A stretch of 64,000 nt of DNA from Flavobacterium piscis (GTDB taxonomy: Bacteria > Bacteroidota > Bacteroidia > Flavobacteriales > Flavobacteriaceae). Below are positions 26,572-35,445 of this stretch, one piece after another. Each line of letters begins with the position of its first letter. The stretch's first letter is position 1. The translations under genes were made by a program, and so were the position numbers. Below the pieces are notes generated by a model, which saw nothing but the letters and a program-made list of their open reading frames with translations, did no database searches and was not told the DNA's origin. The stretch spans positions 124,001 to 188,000 of the forward strand of contig NZ_LVEN01000008.1 in assembly GCF_001686925.1 (NCBI RefSeq), in the 5' to 3' direction.

Positions 26572-29427
26572 TTATAAAATCTGGTATTTAAAACCTAACT
26601 GACCATTGATAGATGACCATTCGCTGTTGGTGATTCTACCTTCGTTATTCCCCAGAAATTGTTTGAATGGCTCATTAGTAAGATTTCTAACTTCCATAAA
26701 AACTTTGATTTTATTGCTGATAGAATAATCTGCAGAGAAATCAACTGTGAAATTTTGCATAGCAGAAATATAATAATCCGGACCTAAATTTTGATTGATC
26801 GTTTCTACTGATTTTCCTCTGTAATTTCCTGCGATTCTAAACATGAAACCATATTTTTCGTAGAAAAGCGAAGAGTTAAACAACAACTTAGATTGATTTG
26901 GAAGTGTAGTTTCATCTGTAGCAGTTACATTTCCTTGTGCATCATATCGGGAAACTTCTAATTTTGATTTAATAATTGAAGTATTAAAATCGATTCCAAA
27001 TCCGCCCCAGAAGCCATTCCATTCTGTAAATCTTTTGGTGATTCCAAATTCAAAGCCTAATAAACTGGCGTCCTTAATGTTTTTTGGCTGCGTAACGATA
27101 TAATTAACGTTATTGATTCTTTCTGCTGAAATATCCCTGAAAATATAGTCGCTAATATCTTTATAGAAAACACCCGCCGTAATCAATCCAATATCTTTTA
27201 AGAAATACTCTCCCATAAAATCTAAATTATTAGAAAAAGTAGGTTTTAAATCTGTATTTCCTCTGGTAATTTTTGGAACTCCAGCGGTCACATCAATAAT
27301 TTCACTCGGATTTAAATCGGGTAAATTTGGTCTTGAAAAAGTTCTGGTATAAGCCGCTCTGAAATTGATGTTTTCATTGAAAGCATATTTCAAATGTACC
27401 ATTGGCAAGAACGCATTATACGATGATGTTTTGGTAATTGGTGTCGCTACTTTAGTTTGCGAATCATAAGCGGTACTGCTCATCGTCACATTTGTTTCTT
27501 CGTTTCTGGCGCCTGCAATGATTTTTGTTTTTTCAGATAAATCATAAACTCCCATAACATAAGCGCTGAAAACATTTTCTTCGCCTTTAAACTTTGTTGT
27601 TACATTAGAGGCCGGAGAATAATCTGCAAAGCCATTTGCTTTTAAGTAGGATGGCGTGAAAATATCAAACAATTGATTTTTTGTAATTGGGTTTACAATT
27701 AAATTATTGAATGGATTTCCAATTTCTGAAAAGTAATTATTTGCATTTGGATAAGGTTCTGTTTGTAAATTGCTCATCGGAAGTAAGGCTGGCGAACCCG
27801 GAATTCCTAAAGCGGCACCTGGCAAATAAACGATTGGCGTTTGCTGTCCTTGATAATCCTTGAATCTTAATTTTGAACCTGCTTTAATTATAAATCTGTC
27901 GGTAGCATCATAATTAAAATTAATTTGCCCCACTTTATCATGATCTCTTTGGTCCAATTGGGTAATGACCAATTGTTGTAAAGTTAATCTTGTCGGATCC
28001 ATAACATCCGTTGGATTCGTCAATTTTGGATCGATGTTGTAAATGTTTACACCATTTCCATCAGGAGAATCAAAAGTATTATATACCGCTCCGTCAGATG
28101 ATCTTACACCAAAATCGCCAACCAACTTTTGAGAAAACTGTGCAATTGGTAATCCTCTCATATCCGAAGGCATGTTTGGAGGAGTGTCTAAAAGATACGT
28201 CATTTCGTTATTGGCAAACGACCAGTCAAATTTCAATTTAGAACCAATTCTGTGTTCTCCGCCAATTTCTACTCCATTTAAATCTGTTTTATAATCAGAA
28301 TAACGGTAGCTAAAAGTGTATCTCTTTTTAGCAAAGTCATAGAAAGATTCATAAACCGGACGCACATCCCTGAATTTATCATACAAGAATTTTCCGAAAA
28401 ACTTATTCTTATCGTTCAATTCAAAATCAATTCCACCGCTTATTGCTTTTGTAGTTCTTTGCCCAAAATATCTTTTAGCATTAACGGTATTAATGCCATA
28501 TTTTTGAGATTGAACGGGCGCATTAATGTTGTAATCAACCACCATTTCATCGGTAGCAAAATTTCTGTCCCAAATAGAAGCCGCCAATACAATCCCCAAT
28601 TTATCTTTAAAGAATCTTTGTCCGTAAACTAAAGAGGCATTATAAGAACCTTTTTCAGCTTTTTGATTGTAACCGCCTCCAAGACTCGCGTTCAGCATTG
28701 TTTTTTTAGGAGCCGTTCTGGAGATAAAATTCACAGATCCTCCAATGGCATCGCCTTCCATATCAGGAGTTATCGCTTTTGATAACTGAATGTACTGAAT
28801 CATTTCAGTCGGAATAGCATCCAGAAGTGTGTTTCTCGTTCCCATTACAGAGGCACTTGGCAATCTTGTTCCGTTGTATAAAGTCGATGTCCATCCATAA
28901 GGCGTTCCTCGAACACTCACCTGATTGGCTTCTCCGTGGTAACGGTTTACACTAACACTTGGCATTCTTTGCACCGCTTCAGCAGCGTTGCGGTCTGGTA
29001 GTTTTCCAACAGCATCTGCAGAAAGCACATCCATAATGGCCAAGGATTTCTTTTTCATGCTTAAGGCTTTAATTTGAGAAGGTCCGGTAAAACCTTTTAC
29101 AATAATTTCTTTTAATGCTCCTTCTTCTGCAGCAAGAGTAACCGTTCCCAGATTATTAATACCCGAAACTAATTTTATTTCTTTGGTAATCGTTTGGTAT
29201 CCCATATAACTAAATGAGACTGTAAGCTTTTCTCCGGATAAATTCGAAACTTGGAAATTACCATCAAAGTCTGTCGAGGTTCCCGTTTTTCTTTCTAAAA
29301 TAGAAATATTTACTCCTGGTAAAAACGTTTTTCCATCAGAAACTTTTCCGATCATTGAAGCATAATTTTGCGCTATAAGTTGATTTCCGGATAAAATCAA
29401 AGCAAATAACAATAGTAGTTTTTTCAT
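26572..29427 (-). CDS. TonB-dependent outer-membrane receptor (non-SusC type)
   Basis: TonB-dependent transporter with a signal peptide (about 1-19), a carboxypeptidase-D regulatory domain (about 22-105, with STDFDGNF) and a plug (about 120-240) holding VNRYHGEANQVSVRGTPYGW and DAIPTEMIQYIQLSKAITP. That wording matches the Xanthomonas/Caulobacter-type receptor subfamily rather than SusC. The 951-aa protein ends in the terminal barrel strand GQLGFKYQIL. There is no SusD partner. It is flanked by a membrane AraC regulator upstream and an exported phosphatase downstream, suggesting one transport/processing unit for a phosphorylated nutrient (inference). Confidence 0.92.
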   Translation of the reverse strand: MKKLLLLFALILSGNQLIAQNYASMIGKVSDGKTFLPGVNISILERKTGTSTDFDGNFQVSNLSGEKLTVSFSYMGYQTITKEIKLVSGINNLGTVTLAAEEGALKEIIVKGFTGPSQIKALSMKKKSLAIMDVLSADAVGKLPDRNAAEAVQRMPSVSVNRYHGEANQVSVRGTPYGWTSTLYNGTRLPSASVMGTRNTLLDAIPTEMIQYIQLSKAITPDMEGDAIGGSVNFISRTAPKKTMLNASLGGGYNQKAEKGSYNASLVYGQRFFKDKLGIVLAASIWDRNFATDEMVVDYNINAPVQSQKYGINTVNAKRYFGQRTTKAISGGIDFELNDKNKFFGKFLYDKFRDVRPVYESFYDFAKKRYTFSYRYSDYKTDLNGVEIGGEHRIGSKLKFDWSFANNEMTYLLDTPPNMPSDMRGLPIAQFSQKLVGDFGVRSSDGAVYNTFDSPDGNGVNIYNIDPKLTNPTDVMDPTRLTLQQLVITQLDQRDHDKVGQINFNYDATDRFIIKAGSKLRFKDYQGQQTPIVYLPGAALGIPGSPALLPMSNLQTEPYPNANNYFSEIGNPFNNLIVNPITKNQLFDIFTPSYLKANGFADYSPASNVTTKFKGEENVFSAYVMGVYDLSEKTKIIAGARNEETNVTMSSTAYDSQTKVATPITKTSSYNAFLPMVHLKYAFNENINFRAAYTRTFSRPNLPDLNPSEIIDVTAGVPKITRGNTDLKPTFSNNLDFMGEYFLKDIGLITAGVFYKDISDYIFRDISAERINNVNYIVTQPKNIKDASLLGFEFGITKRFTEWNGFWGGFGIDFNTSIIKSKLEVSRYDAQGNVTATDETTLPNQSKLLFNSSLFYEKYGFMFRIAGNYRGKSVETINQNLGPDYYISAMQNFTVDFSADYSISNKIKVFMEVRNLTNEPFKQFLGNNEGRITNSEWSSINGQLGFKYQIL

Positions 29428-29646
29428 TGTGTGTAGTTAATTTTTATTTTCTGCTGCAAAACTATCTGATGGTTATTTTCCGGAAGTCTTTTTAAATTTA
29501 GGCGTACAAAAAAGACTAAAATTGTTTTTAAGTAATTGATTATTAGTTATTTGTGAATAATATCAAATGGTTAACTAAATATGAAGGACTTGTTATTCTG
29601 AAATTCAATTGGATATGGAAATACTTTTCTTATAAAAAAACAGGCT

Positions 29647-30744
29647 TTACGAGAATGCATTTTCTGATGATAAAGCTTCTTCAAGTACTTTTTTGTAATC
29701 ACTTGGAGTTGCTCCGGTAATTTGTTTGAAATATTTATAAAAAGTCGATTTGTTTTTAAATCCGCTTTCGTAACCAATCGTAACAAAATTGGCGTCTTGT
29801 TTTTTATCAATTAATCTTTTGGCTTCTTCAACTCTTAATGAGTTTATATATTGATAGAAATTAGTTTTCAATTCGACATTGAGCGCTTGAGTGATTTTTA
29901 CTTTCGAAATATTTAAATCGGAAGAAAGTTTGTCCAGATTAAATTCAGAATCAAGATGGCCTTTTTTGGTTTTGAAATAAGATTGAACGGCGTTGATAAT
30001 CTCATTCATTTCATCTGATTTCAATTCGTAGTTTTTATATTTTTCTTCGTTTTTAAGTTCAATGACCAGTTTTTGAATCTCAAAAAATATCGCAAAGCGT
30101 ATGTGAATGACGTAAATGAAGATAAAGAGCATCAGGCAATAATAAACAAAACGAAGGTTTATGATCATCTCCATATTAAAAGCCAAAAGCAAAAGTCCCA
30201 AAACAGTTAATATTCCTAAAGAACAGTAAACACTTCCAATAACTTTTACGATGCTGATTTTTAAATTAAAGATTCGGGAAGGATCTGGTTGCGAAGAGCG
30301 GATATACTTCAAACAATAAATACTATAACCCAGGAAAGTGGGAATTAAAAGCAGCATCACGATAAGGTTAGAAAGTTTGATGATTTTTGGGAATACCGGA
30401 TTGCTTACCGCAATAAAGACTATAATAATATTGAAGGCAAAACCTATAAAGAACGGAATGCAATGGTAACAGATTTTTCGGGTTGAAATGGGTTTACCAA
30501 AGACCGAAAGCATATAAAAATAAAGCAACGGACCGTAGAGGAAAGAGAAACTCCCGTGCAGTTTTTCAAACAGATTGGCATCCTGATAAAAGAAGAGTAT
30601 GGAGATCTTATATATAAGGTGAAAGAATATTGTTCCGAAAAAGAGACTAAGGTAAAAATCTTCCTGCCTGAATTTTTTATTAAAAAAGATTAATAAAGCA
30701 GTAATTAAGGATTGAATCGAGGTTAAGTAAAGAAGGAATAACAT
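29647..30744 (-). CDS. AraC-family regulator with N-terminal membrane domain
   Basis: The N-terminal 230 residues contain about seven hydrophobic helices (first at about 5-20). The last 100 residues form an AraC HTH domain with the landmarks LSSDLNISKVKITQALN, YINSLRVEEAKRLI and YESGFKNKSTFYKYFK. Such proteins are membrane-bound one-component regulators. The gene lies 219 bp upstream of the TonB receptor on the same strand, so it is a likely regulator of the receptor-phosphatase unit. A perfect 12-bp palindrome TGATAATTATCA (30777-30788) sits 32 bp before its start and could be an operator. Confidence 0.85.
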   Translation of the reverse strand: MLFLLYLTSIQSLITALLIFFNKKFRQEDFYLSLFFGTIFFHLIYKISILFFYQDANLFEKLHGSFSFLYGPLLYFYMLSVFGKPISTRKICYHCIPFFIGFAFNIIIVFIAVSNPVFPKIIKLSNLIVMLLLIPTFLGYSIYCLKYIRSSQPDPSRIFNLKISIVKVIGSVYCSLGILTVLGLLLLAFNMEMIINLRFVYYCLMLFIFIYVIHIRFAIFFEIQKLVIELKNEEKYKNYELKSDEMNEIINAVQSYFKTKKGHLDSEFNLDKLSSDLNISKVKITQALNVELKTNFYQYINSLRVEEAKRLIDKKQDANFVTIGYESGFKNKSTFYKYFKQITGATPSDYKKVLEEALSSENAFS

Positions 30745-30951
30745 AATAAGTTGTATTGATAAACAAAGCTAGGCTATGATAATTATCAAAAGGTTACCAA
30801 AAGATTAAGCTACCTGAACGTTAGCTATTAGACAGTCATTTTAGTTTTCATTTTTGAGGAAATTTATAAAAATGAAATTGCAGTAAAAATCCTTTTTGAG
30901 GACAATATCAAAAAACATTTTGATTTATTTTAGTTTAATCACATGATTAAT

Positions 30952-30959
30952 TAAATTTG
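30952..30959 (+). promoter_or_regulatory. -7 element TAAATTTG before the six-PAS kinase
   Basis: TAAATTTG matches TAnnTTTG and lies 52 bp ahead of the kinase ATG. No convincing -33 TTG at the usual distance was found, so support is partial. Confidence 0.4.
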
Positions 30960-31011
30960 ATGTTAAAAACATTAAGAAAGTAGAAAAGCTTTTTTAGATA
31001 ATAGTAAATAC

Positions 31012-34000
31012 ATGGAGTTATTAGAAAATAAAGACCTCTTTCATACCATTTTAAACTCTGCCTCAAATGGCATGACAGTAATGCAGCCCATGTACAATTA
31101 CGAAAGTAAGATCGACGATTTTTTAATTCTCCATTCTAATTCTTACATGCTTAATCTGACGGGAAAAACCGATTACAACGGCAGGCGTTATAGTGAATTT
31201 TTTTCCAATCTAAAAGATGCTGATATCCTCGAAAAAATTATTAAAGTAGCTGAAAGTGGAGTTGCCGCTAGTTTTGAAAAATGCTTTGATGATACAGATA
31301 AAATACAATGGCTTCAATTTACAGCGTTAAAGCAGGCTGAATTGATAATACTCACAACAGAAGATATAAGCGAGAGAAAACAAACAGCTATTGTAATAGA
31401 AAATTTGCTTAATGCCGCAGAAAAACAAAAACGATTTTACGATTCTATTACAAATAATACTCCTGATCTGGTCTATGTTTTTGACTTATCTTATCAATTT
31501 ACTTATGCCAACAAGGCTTTGCTTACCATGTGGGGTAAATCAGAGCAGGATGCCATTGGTCGCGGTTTAAGAGAGAACGGTTATGAGGAATGGCATGCAC
31601 AGATGCACGAAAGAGAAATTGATGAAGTAGTTGCTACAAAAAGAACCGTTAGGGGAACAGTATCTTTTCCTCATGCTGAATTAGGCAGCCGTATTTATGA
31701 TTATATCCTGGCCCCGGTTTTGAATGAACAAGGCGAAGTAGAAGCTGTTGCCGGAACTACCCGTGATATTACAGAGATAAAGCAAGCAGAGGAAAAACTG
31801 CAGAAAAGTGAGACGCGCTTTCGTAATATGATTCAGCAGGCACCGGTGGCCATGCTGCTTTCTAAAGGAGAAGATGTAATTATAGAAAGTATAAATAAAC
31901 CAATGCTGCAGTTCATGAATAAAGAAAATGCAGCAGAAGCCCTTGGCAAAAAAATGACTGAAGCGCTGCCTGAACTGATTGGTCAGCCGGCGCTCCAAAC
32001 TGTTATTAACGTACAGAAAACGGGTATTCCTTTTAAAGGAGATGAGCAGCCTGTAGACTTAATAATTGATGGCAAACTCGAGCGACGTTATTTTAATTTT
32101 TCCTATGACTGTATTGATGAAATGGAAGAAAGTCCGGCTGTATTGCACATGGCCATTGATGTAACAGAACAAGTACTGGCCAGACGCAAGCTGGAAGATA
32201 GCCAGAGCAGATTAAAATCAATGATTGATCAGACGCCTTCACCGACTTTGGTACTGATGGGCGATGATTTGGTAATAGAGCAGATTAATAAGCACATGCT
32301 TGAAATGATTGGCCGCGGTCAGGAAGTTATTGGCAGTCCATTAATTGATGTTTTGCCTGAACTCAAGGGGCAATATGTATGGAAACAAGTTCAAAACGTT
32401 TACAATAAGGGAATTCCTTTTGATCAAAATGAAGTGCTTGTCTCACACAGTCGTAATGGAGTAGTGCAGGACTATTATTATAATCTCGCGTACCGCTCAT
32501 TAATTGAAAACGGTCAGACAACGGGGATGATCCAGGTAGCAATCGATGTCACTGAGCAAGTGACATCACGAAAAAAACTAGAGGAAAGTGAGGGCCGTTT
32601 CCGGGCGTTGGTTAATGCTTCATCAGATGTGGTATATCGAATGAATGCCGACTGGACGGTAATGCGTAATTTGGAGGGACATGGTTTTCTTTCCGATACC
32701 GGGAAACCTATTGTCAACTGGATAGATAAATATATTCATCCCAACGATAAAGAAAGGATTTTGAGTAGTATTTATGAATCTATTTCCAGCAAAAGAATAA
32801 TTGAATTGGAGCATAGGGTTTTAAATACCGATGGTACTTTTGGATGGGCGCTTTCAAGAGCAGTCCCTATTCTGGATGATCATGGTAATGTAATTGAATG
32901 GTTTGGTTCGGCAAGCGATATTACTTCACAAAAAGAGCTGCAGCAGGTTATTAAGGAAAGTGAAGAGAAATTTAGACAGTTGGCAGATCTTGTACCACAA
33001 ATTATCTGGACAAGCAGACCAGATGGCTTTATTGATTATTATAATAAACGTTGGTACGAGTACACAGGATTTGAAGAAAGTGAATTTGGTGATTCCAGCT
33101 GGATTCCGATACTGCACCCTGATGATGTTGCCATTGTAACCCAATATTGGTATCAGAGCGTTCAGACAGGATCAACCTATCAGATTGAATTTAGGTTGAA
33201 GAATGGAGCAACGGGTGAATATCGTTGGTTTTTAAGTAAAGCTGTGCCTATAAGAGACAAAACAGGAATTATCACCAAATGGTTTGGTACTTGTAATGAT
33301 ATTCACCAGCATAAGACGATCAACTATAGCCTGGAAAGTCTTGTACAGGATCGAACCAAAGAGCTCCAGCGCTCTAACGAAGATTTACAGCAATTTGCAC
33401 ATGTTGCTTCACACGACTTAAAAGAGCCGGTGCGAAAAATCAAAACTTTTACCAGCCGCCTGGAAGATCATCTTAAAGGGCAGTTAGATGAATCTGCTAT
33501 GAAATTCATTGACAGGATTCACGTGGCCACTGATCGTATGTACAACATGATTGATGGTGTTTTGGCCTATTCTAAAATCAACGCAGATTTAGAAAAGCCA
33601 ACCATGGTTGATTTGAATGAAATTATAAAGAATATTGAAACAGATTTGGAAATAGCGCTTCAGAAAAGCGGTGGAAATATCCAACATTCTGATCTTCCAA
33701 CTTTACAAGGCGCGCAAGTACTGTTATACCAGTTATTCTATAATCTTATCAATAACTCAATTAAATTTGCAAAAAAAGATGTACCTTCAACAATAACTTT
33801 GGTTTCAAAAACAATAATTGAAGAGGGTAATAGCTTTGCAGTAATCACATTAGAGGATAACGGAATAGGTTTTGAGCCAAAGCAGGCAGAGCAGATATTT
33901 GAAACTTTTACCAGACTTAATTCTAAAGATAGTTATGAAGGTACGGGTCTTGGTTTATCACTTTGTAAAAAAATTGTAGAGAGGCATGGAGGAAGTATTG

Positions 34001-34077
34001 TTGCTATTGGCAGTCTTGCCAAAGGAGCTACGTTTATTATAAAACTTCCACTGTTGCAAAAAGAAAATGAAATTTAG
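31012..34077 (+). CDS. Multi-PAS sensor histidine kinase
   Basis: A cytoplasmic sensor kinase without signal peptide or membrane segment. About six PAS-type domains run from residue 1 to about 770; several end in D-I-T-E-like PAC motifs such as GTTRDITEIKQAEEKL, AIDVTEQVLARRKLE and SASDITSQKELQ. The kinase core follows: phosphoacceptor His801 in VASHDLKEPVRKI, then an ATPase domain with LINNSIKFA, LEDNGIGFEPKQ and GTGLGLSLCKKIV. At 1,021 aa it is complete. A response regulator gene begins at its stop codon, so the two are a cognate pair. The signal sensed is unknown; no output DNA-binding domain is visible in either partner. Confidence 0.92.
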   Translation: MELLENKDLFHTILNSASNGMTVMQPMYNYESKIDDFLILHSNSYMLNLTGKTDYNGRRYSEFFSNLKDADILEKIIKVAESGVAASFEKCFDDTDKIQWLQFTALKQAELIILTTEDISERKQTAIVIENLLNAAEKQKRFYDSITNNTPDLVYVFDLSYQFTYANKALLTMWGKSEQDAIGRGLRENGYEEWHAQMHEREIDEVVATKRTVRGTVSFPHAELGSRIYDYILAPVLNEQGEVEAVAGTTRDITEIKQAEEKLQKSETRFRNMIQQAPVAMLLSKGEDVIIESINKPMLQFMNKENAAEALGKKMTEALPELIGQPALQTVINVQKTGIPFKGDEQPVDLIIDGKLERRYFNFSYDCIDEMEESPAVLHMAIDVTEQVLARRKLEDSQSRLKSMIDQTPSPTLVLMGDDLVIEQINKHMLEMIGRGQEVIGSPLIDVLPELKGQYVWKQVQNVYNKGIPFDQNEVLVSHSRNGVVQDYYYNLAYRSLIENGQTTGMIQVAIDVTEQVTSRKKLEESEGRFRALVNASSDVVYRMNADWTVMRNLEGHGFLSDTGKPIVNWIDKYIHPNDKERILSSIYESISSKRIIELEHRVLNTDGTFGWALSRAVPILDDHGNVIEWFGSASDITSQKELQQVIKESEEKFRQLADLVPQIIWTSRPDGFIDYYNKRWYEYTGFEESEFGDSSWIPILHPDDVAIVTQYWYQSVQTGSTYQIEFRLKNGATGEYRWFLSKAVPIRDKTGIITKWFGTCNDIHQHKTINYSLESLVQDRTKELQRSNEDLQQFAHVASHDLKEPVRKIKTFTSRLEDHLKGQLDESAMKFIDRIHVATDRMYNMIDGVLAYSKINADLEKPTMVDLNEIIKNIETDLEIALQKSGGNIQHSDLPTLQGAQVLLYQLFYNLINNSIKFAKKDVPSTITLVSKTIIEEGNSFAVITLEDNGIGFEPKQAEQIFETFTRLNSKDSYEGTGLGLSLCKKIVERHGGSIVAIGSLAKGATFIIKLPLLQKENEI

Positions 34078-34078
34078 T

Positions 34079-34531
34079 ATGGAAAACAAGACAATCTTAA
34101 TGGCTGATGACGACATCGATGATACAGAAATGTTTTGTGAAGCATTAGAAGATTTAAGCGAAGATATAATTTGCCACTGCGCAATAAATGGCAATGAGGT
34201 GATAGAGATACTTCGTAATCTTGCTGAAAAACCACAGCTTATTTTTCTAGATCTTAATATGCCTGTTATGAATGGCTGGGAATGCGTAAAGTTGCTGAAA
34301 GAAGACGACTTGCATAAGGATATACCAGTTATTATGATCTCCACTTCTTCTCACAAAAATGATATAGAAACGGCCTTAAATAGCGGAGCAATAGGCTATC
34401 TGGTTAAGCCAAATAATTTTAATGATTTAAAAATTGTACTGCATTCTATTACATCAAATCTTGGAAAAGATTTAAAAGAGGCGATTTTTAATTTACAGGC
34501 TAATGGTCAGAATCATATTTATACTAAGTAG
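34079..34531 (+). CDS. Single-domain response regulator
   Basis: Receiver-only protein that takes phosphate from the upstream kinase. ILMADDDIDDTEMF carries the acidic pocket, LIFLDLNMPVMNGW the phosphoacceptor Asp, ISTSS the conserved Ser/Thr, and GYLVKPN the conserved Lys. No effector domain follows, as in Rcp1-type regulators. I chose the ATG at 34079, one base after the kinase stop. An in-frame ATG at 34067 would overlap the kinase by 11 bp and add four residues. Tight coupling indicates one operon, closed by the hairpin at 34,570. Confidence 0.88.
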   Translation: MENKTILMADDDIDDTEMFCEALEDLSEDIICHCAINGNEVIEILRNLAEKPQLIFLDLNMPVMNGWECVKLLKEDDLHKDIPVIMISTSSHKNDIETALNSGAIGYLVKPNNFNDLKIVLHSITSNLGKDLKEAIFNLQANGQNHIYTK

Positions 34532-34569
34532 GCATGACGGTAAGTGTTCCATGCTATATAAACAGAAAC

Positions 34570-34612
34570 AAGAATCCCAGTTAAAATATTTCAACTGGGA
34601 TTCTTTGTTTTA
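34570..34612. terminator. Bidirectional terminator between convergent genes
   Basis: A perfect 13-bp stem, AAGAATCCCAGTT (34570-34582) with AACTGGGATTCTT (34593-34605), followed by TTGTTTTATTTT on the plus strand. It sits between the response regulator and the convergent GLPGLI gene. Confidence 0.85.
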
Positions 34613-34658
34613 TTTTGTTATGTTTTTTGATGTGTAAGAAATAGGTTTTAATAGCTAG

Positions 34659-35441
34659 TTATAAAGAGTAGGCTTGTAATGTTTTTTTTGCCCATTTTCC
34701 CCAATCTTTCAAAGCATCCAATAGTATTTTGTTTAGTCCTTTATTGTCAGTAGGTTTACCTTTGATTGGCGGGGCTAAATCTTTGTCAGAAACTGGAATT
34801 TCTGTAACTTTTGTAGCAAACCATGTCATATTTTCGTGAGGCATAGCCAATCCTAAAATTGTTCCGGGTAAGCCTGTAAAAGATTCAGGTCCACCAGCAA
34901 ATGGAATTTGAATAGTGTAATAGGCAACAACATAAACAGAATCGAGCACTATAGCATTTGCTCTGCGGCATTCATAACCCGCTATTTCTCTGGTTTCATC
35001 GGTGATTTTCCAGTCAATTTTGCGTAAACTGTCTTTAACTAAGTATAAATCATCATAAACATTTTTTTGTGTAATACTGGTTTTCGTATCAAGATCTGTG
35101 GCGATAACATTTTTTAAATTAGCCATTGCATCGTCAGCAATCCAACTGTTGCTTGTTGACTGATTTGTTTCATCCCATTTGTATAAACTCTTGTTTTTCG
35201 AAAAACTGAGAATGCTTTTTGTAGTTTTAAATTGTGGATTGGTTTTTTTATAACTTTCAAAAGCAGCTTGATAATAACTATCAGTTTCTCCTTTTAGTTT
35301 TTTTGTAATCAAAGCATACATATTCGATTTTTTCTCAAATTCGATTACGCCATTTTGCACAAAGTGGTCATTTTGCGCAAAAGTATTGCAGCTTGTTAAT
35401 ACAATTATTAAAATTAAGATGCGATTTATTATTGTTTTCAT
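34659..35441 (-). CDS. GLPGLI family protein
   Basis: Secreted protein of the Bacteroidetes GLPGLI family, named after a conserved turn that appears here as GLPGTILGLAMP. It has a signal peptide (about 1-22, ending NTFAQ) and a single beta-rich domain of about 240 aa. ECRRANAIV and YYTIQIPFAGGPESF are typical neighbouring motifs. Biochemical function is not known. The gene follows an outer-membrane barrel gene after 4 bp on the same strand, the arrangement usually seen for this family, so the two very probably act together at the outer membrane. Confidence 0.88.
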   Translation of the reverse strand: MKTIINRILILIIVLTSCNTFAQNDHFVQNGVIEFEKKSNMYALITKKLKGETDSYYQAAFESYKKTNPQFKTTKSILSFSKNKSLYKWDETNQSTSNSWIADDAMANLKNVIATDLDTKTSITQKNVYDDLYLVKDSLRKIDWKITDETREIAGYECRRANAIVLDSVYVVAYYTIQIPFAGGPESFTGLPGTILGLAMPHENMTWFATKVTEIPVSDKDLAPPIKGKPTDNKGLNKILLDALKDWGKWAKKTLQAYSL

Positions 35442-35445
35442 GGTT

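Noticed and set aside
29571..29810. 79-aa minus-strand frame overlapping the end of the AraC gene
   Set aside because: It overlaps the real AraC C terminus in another frame and has no start-site support.
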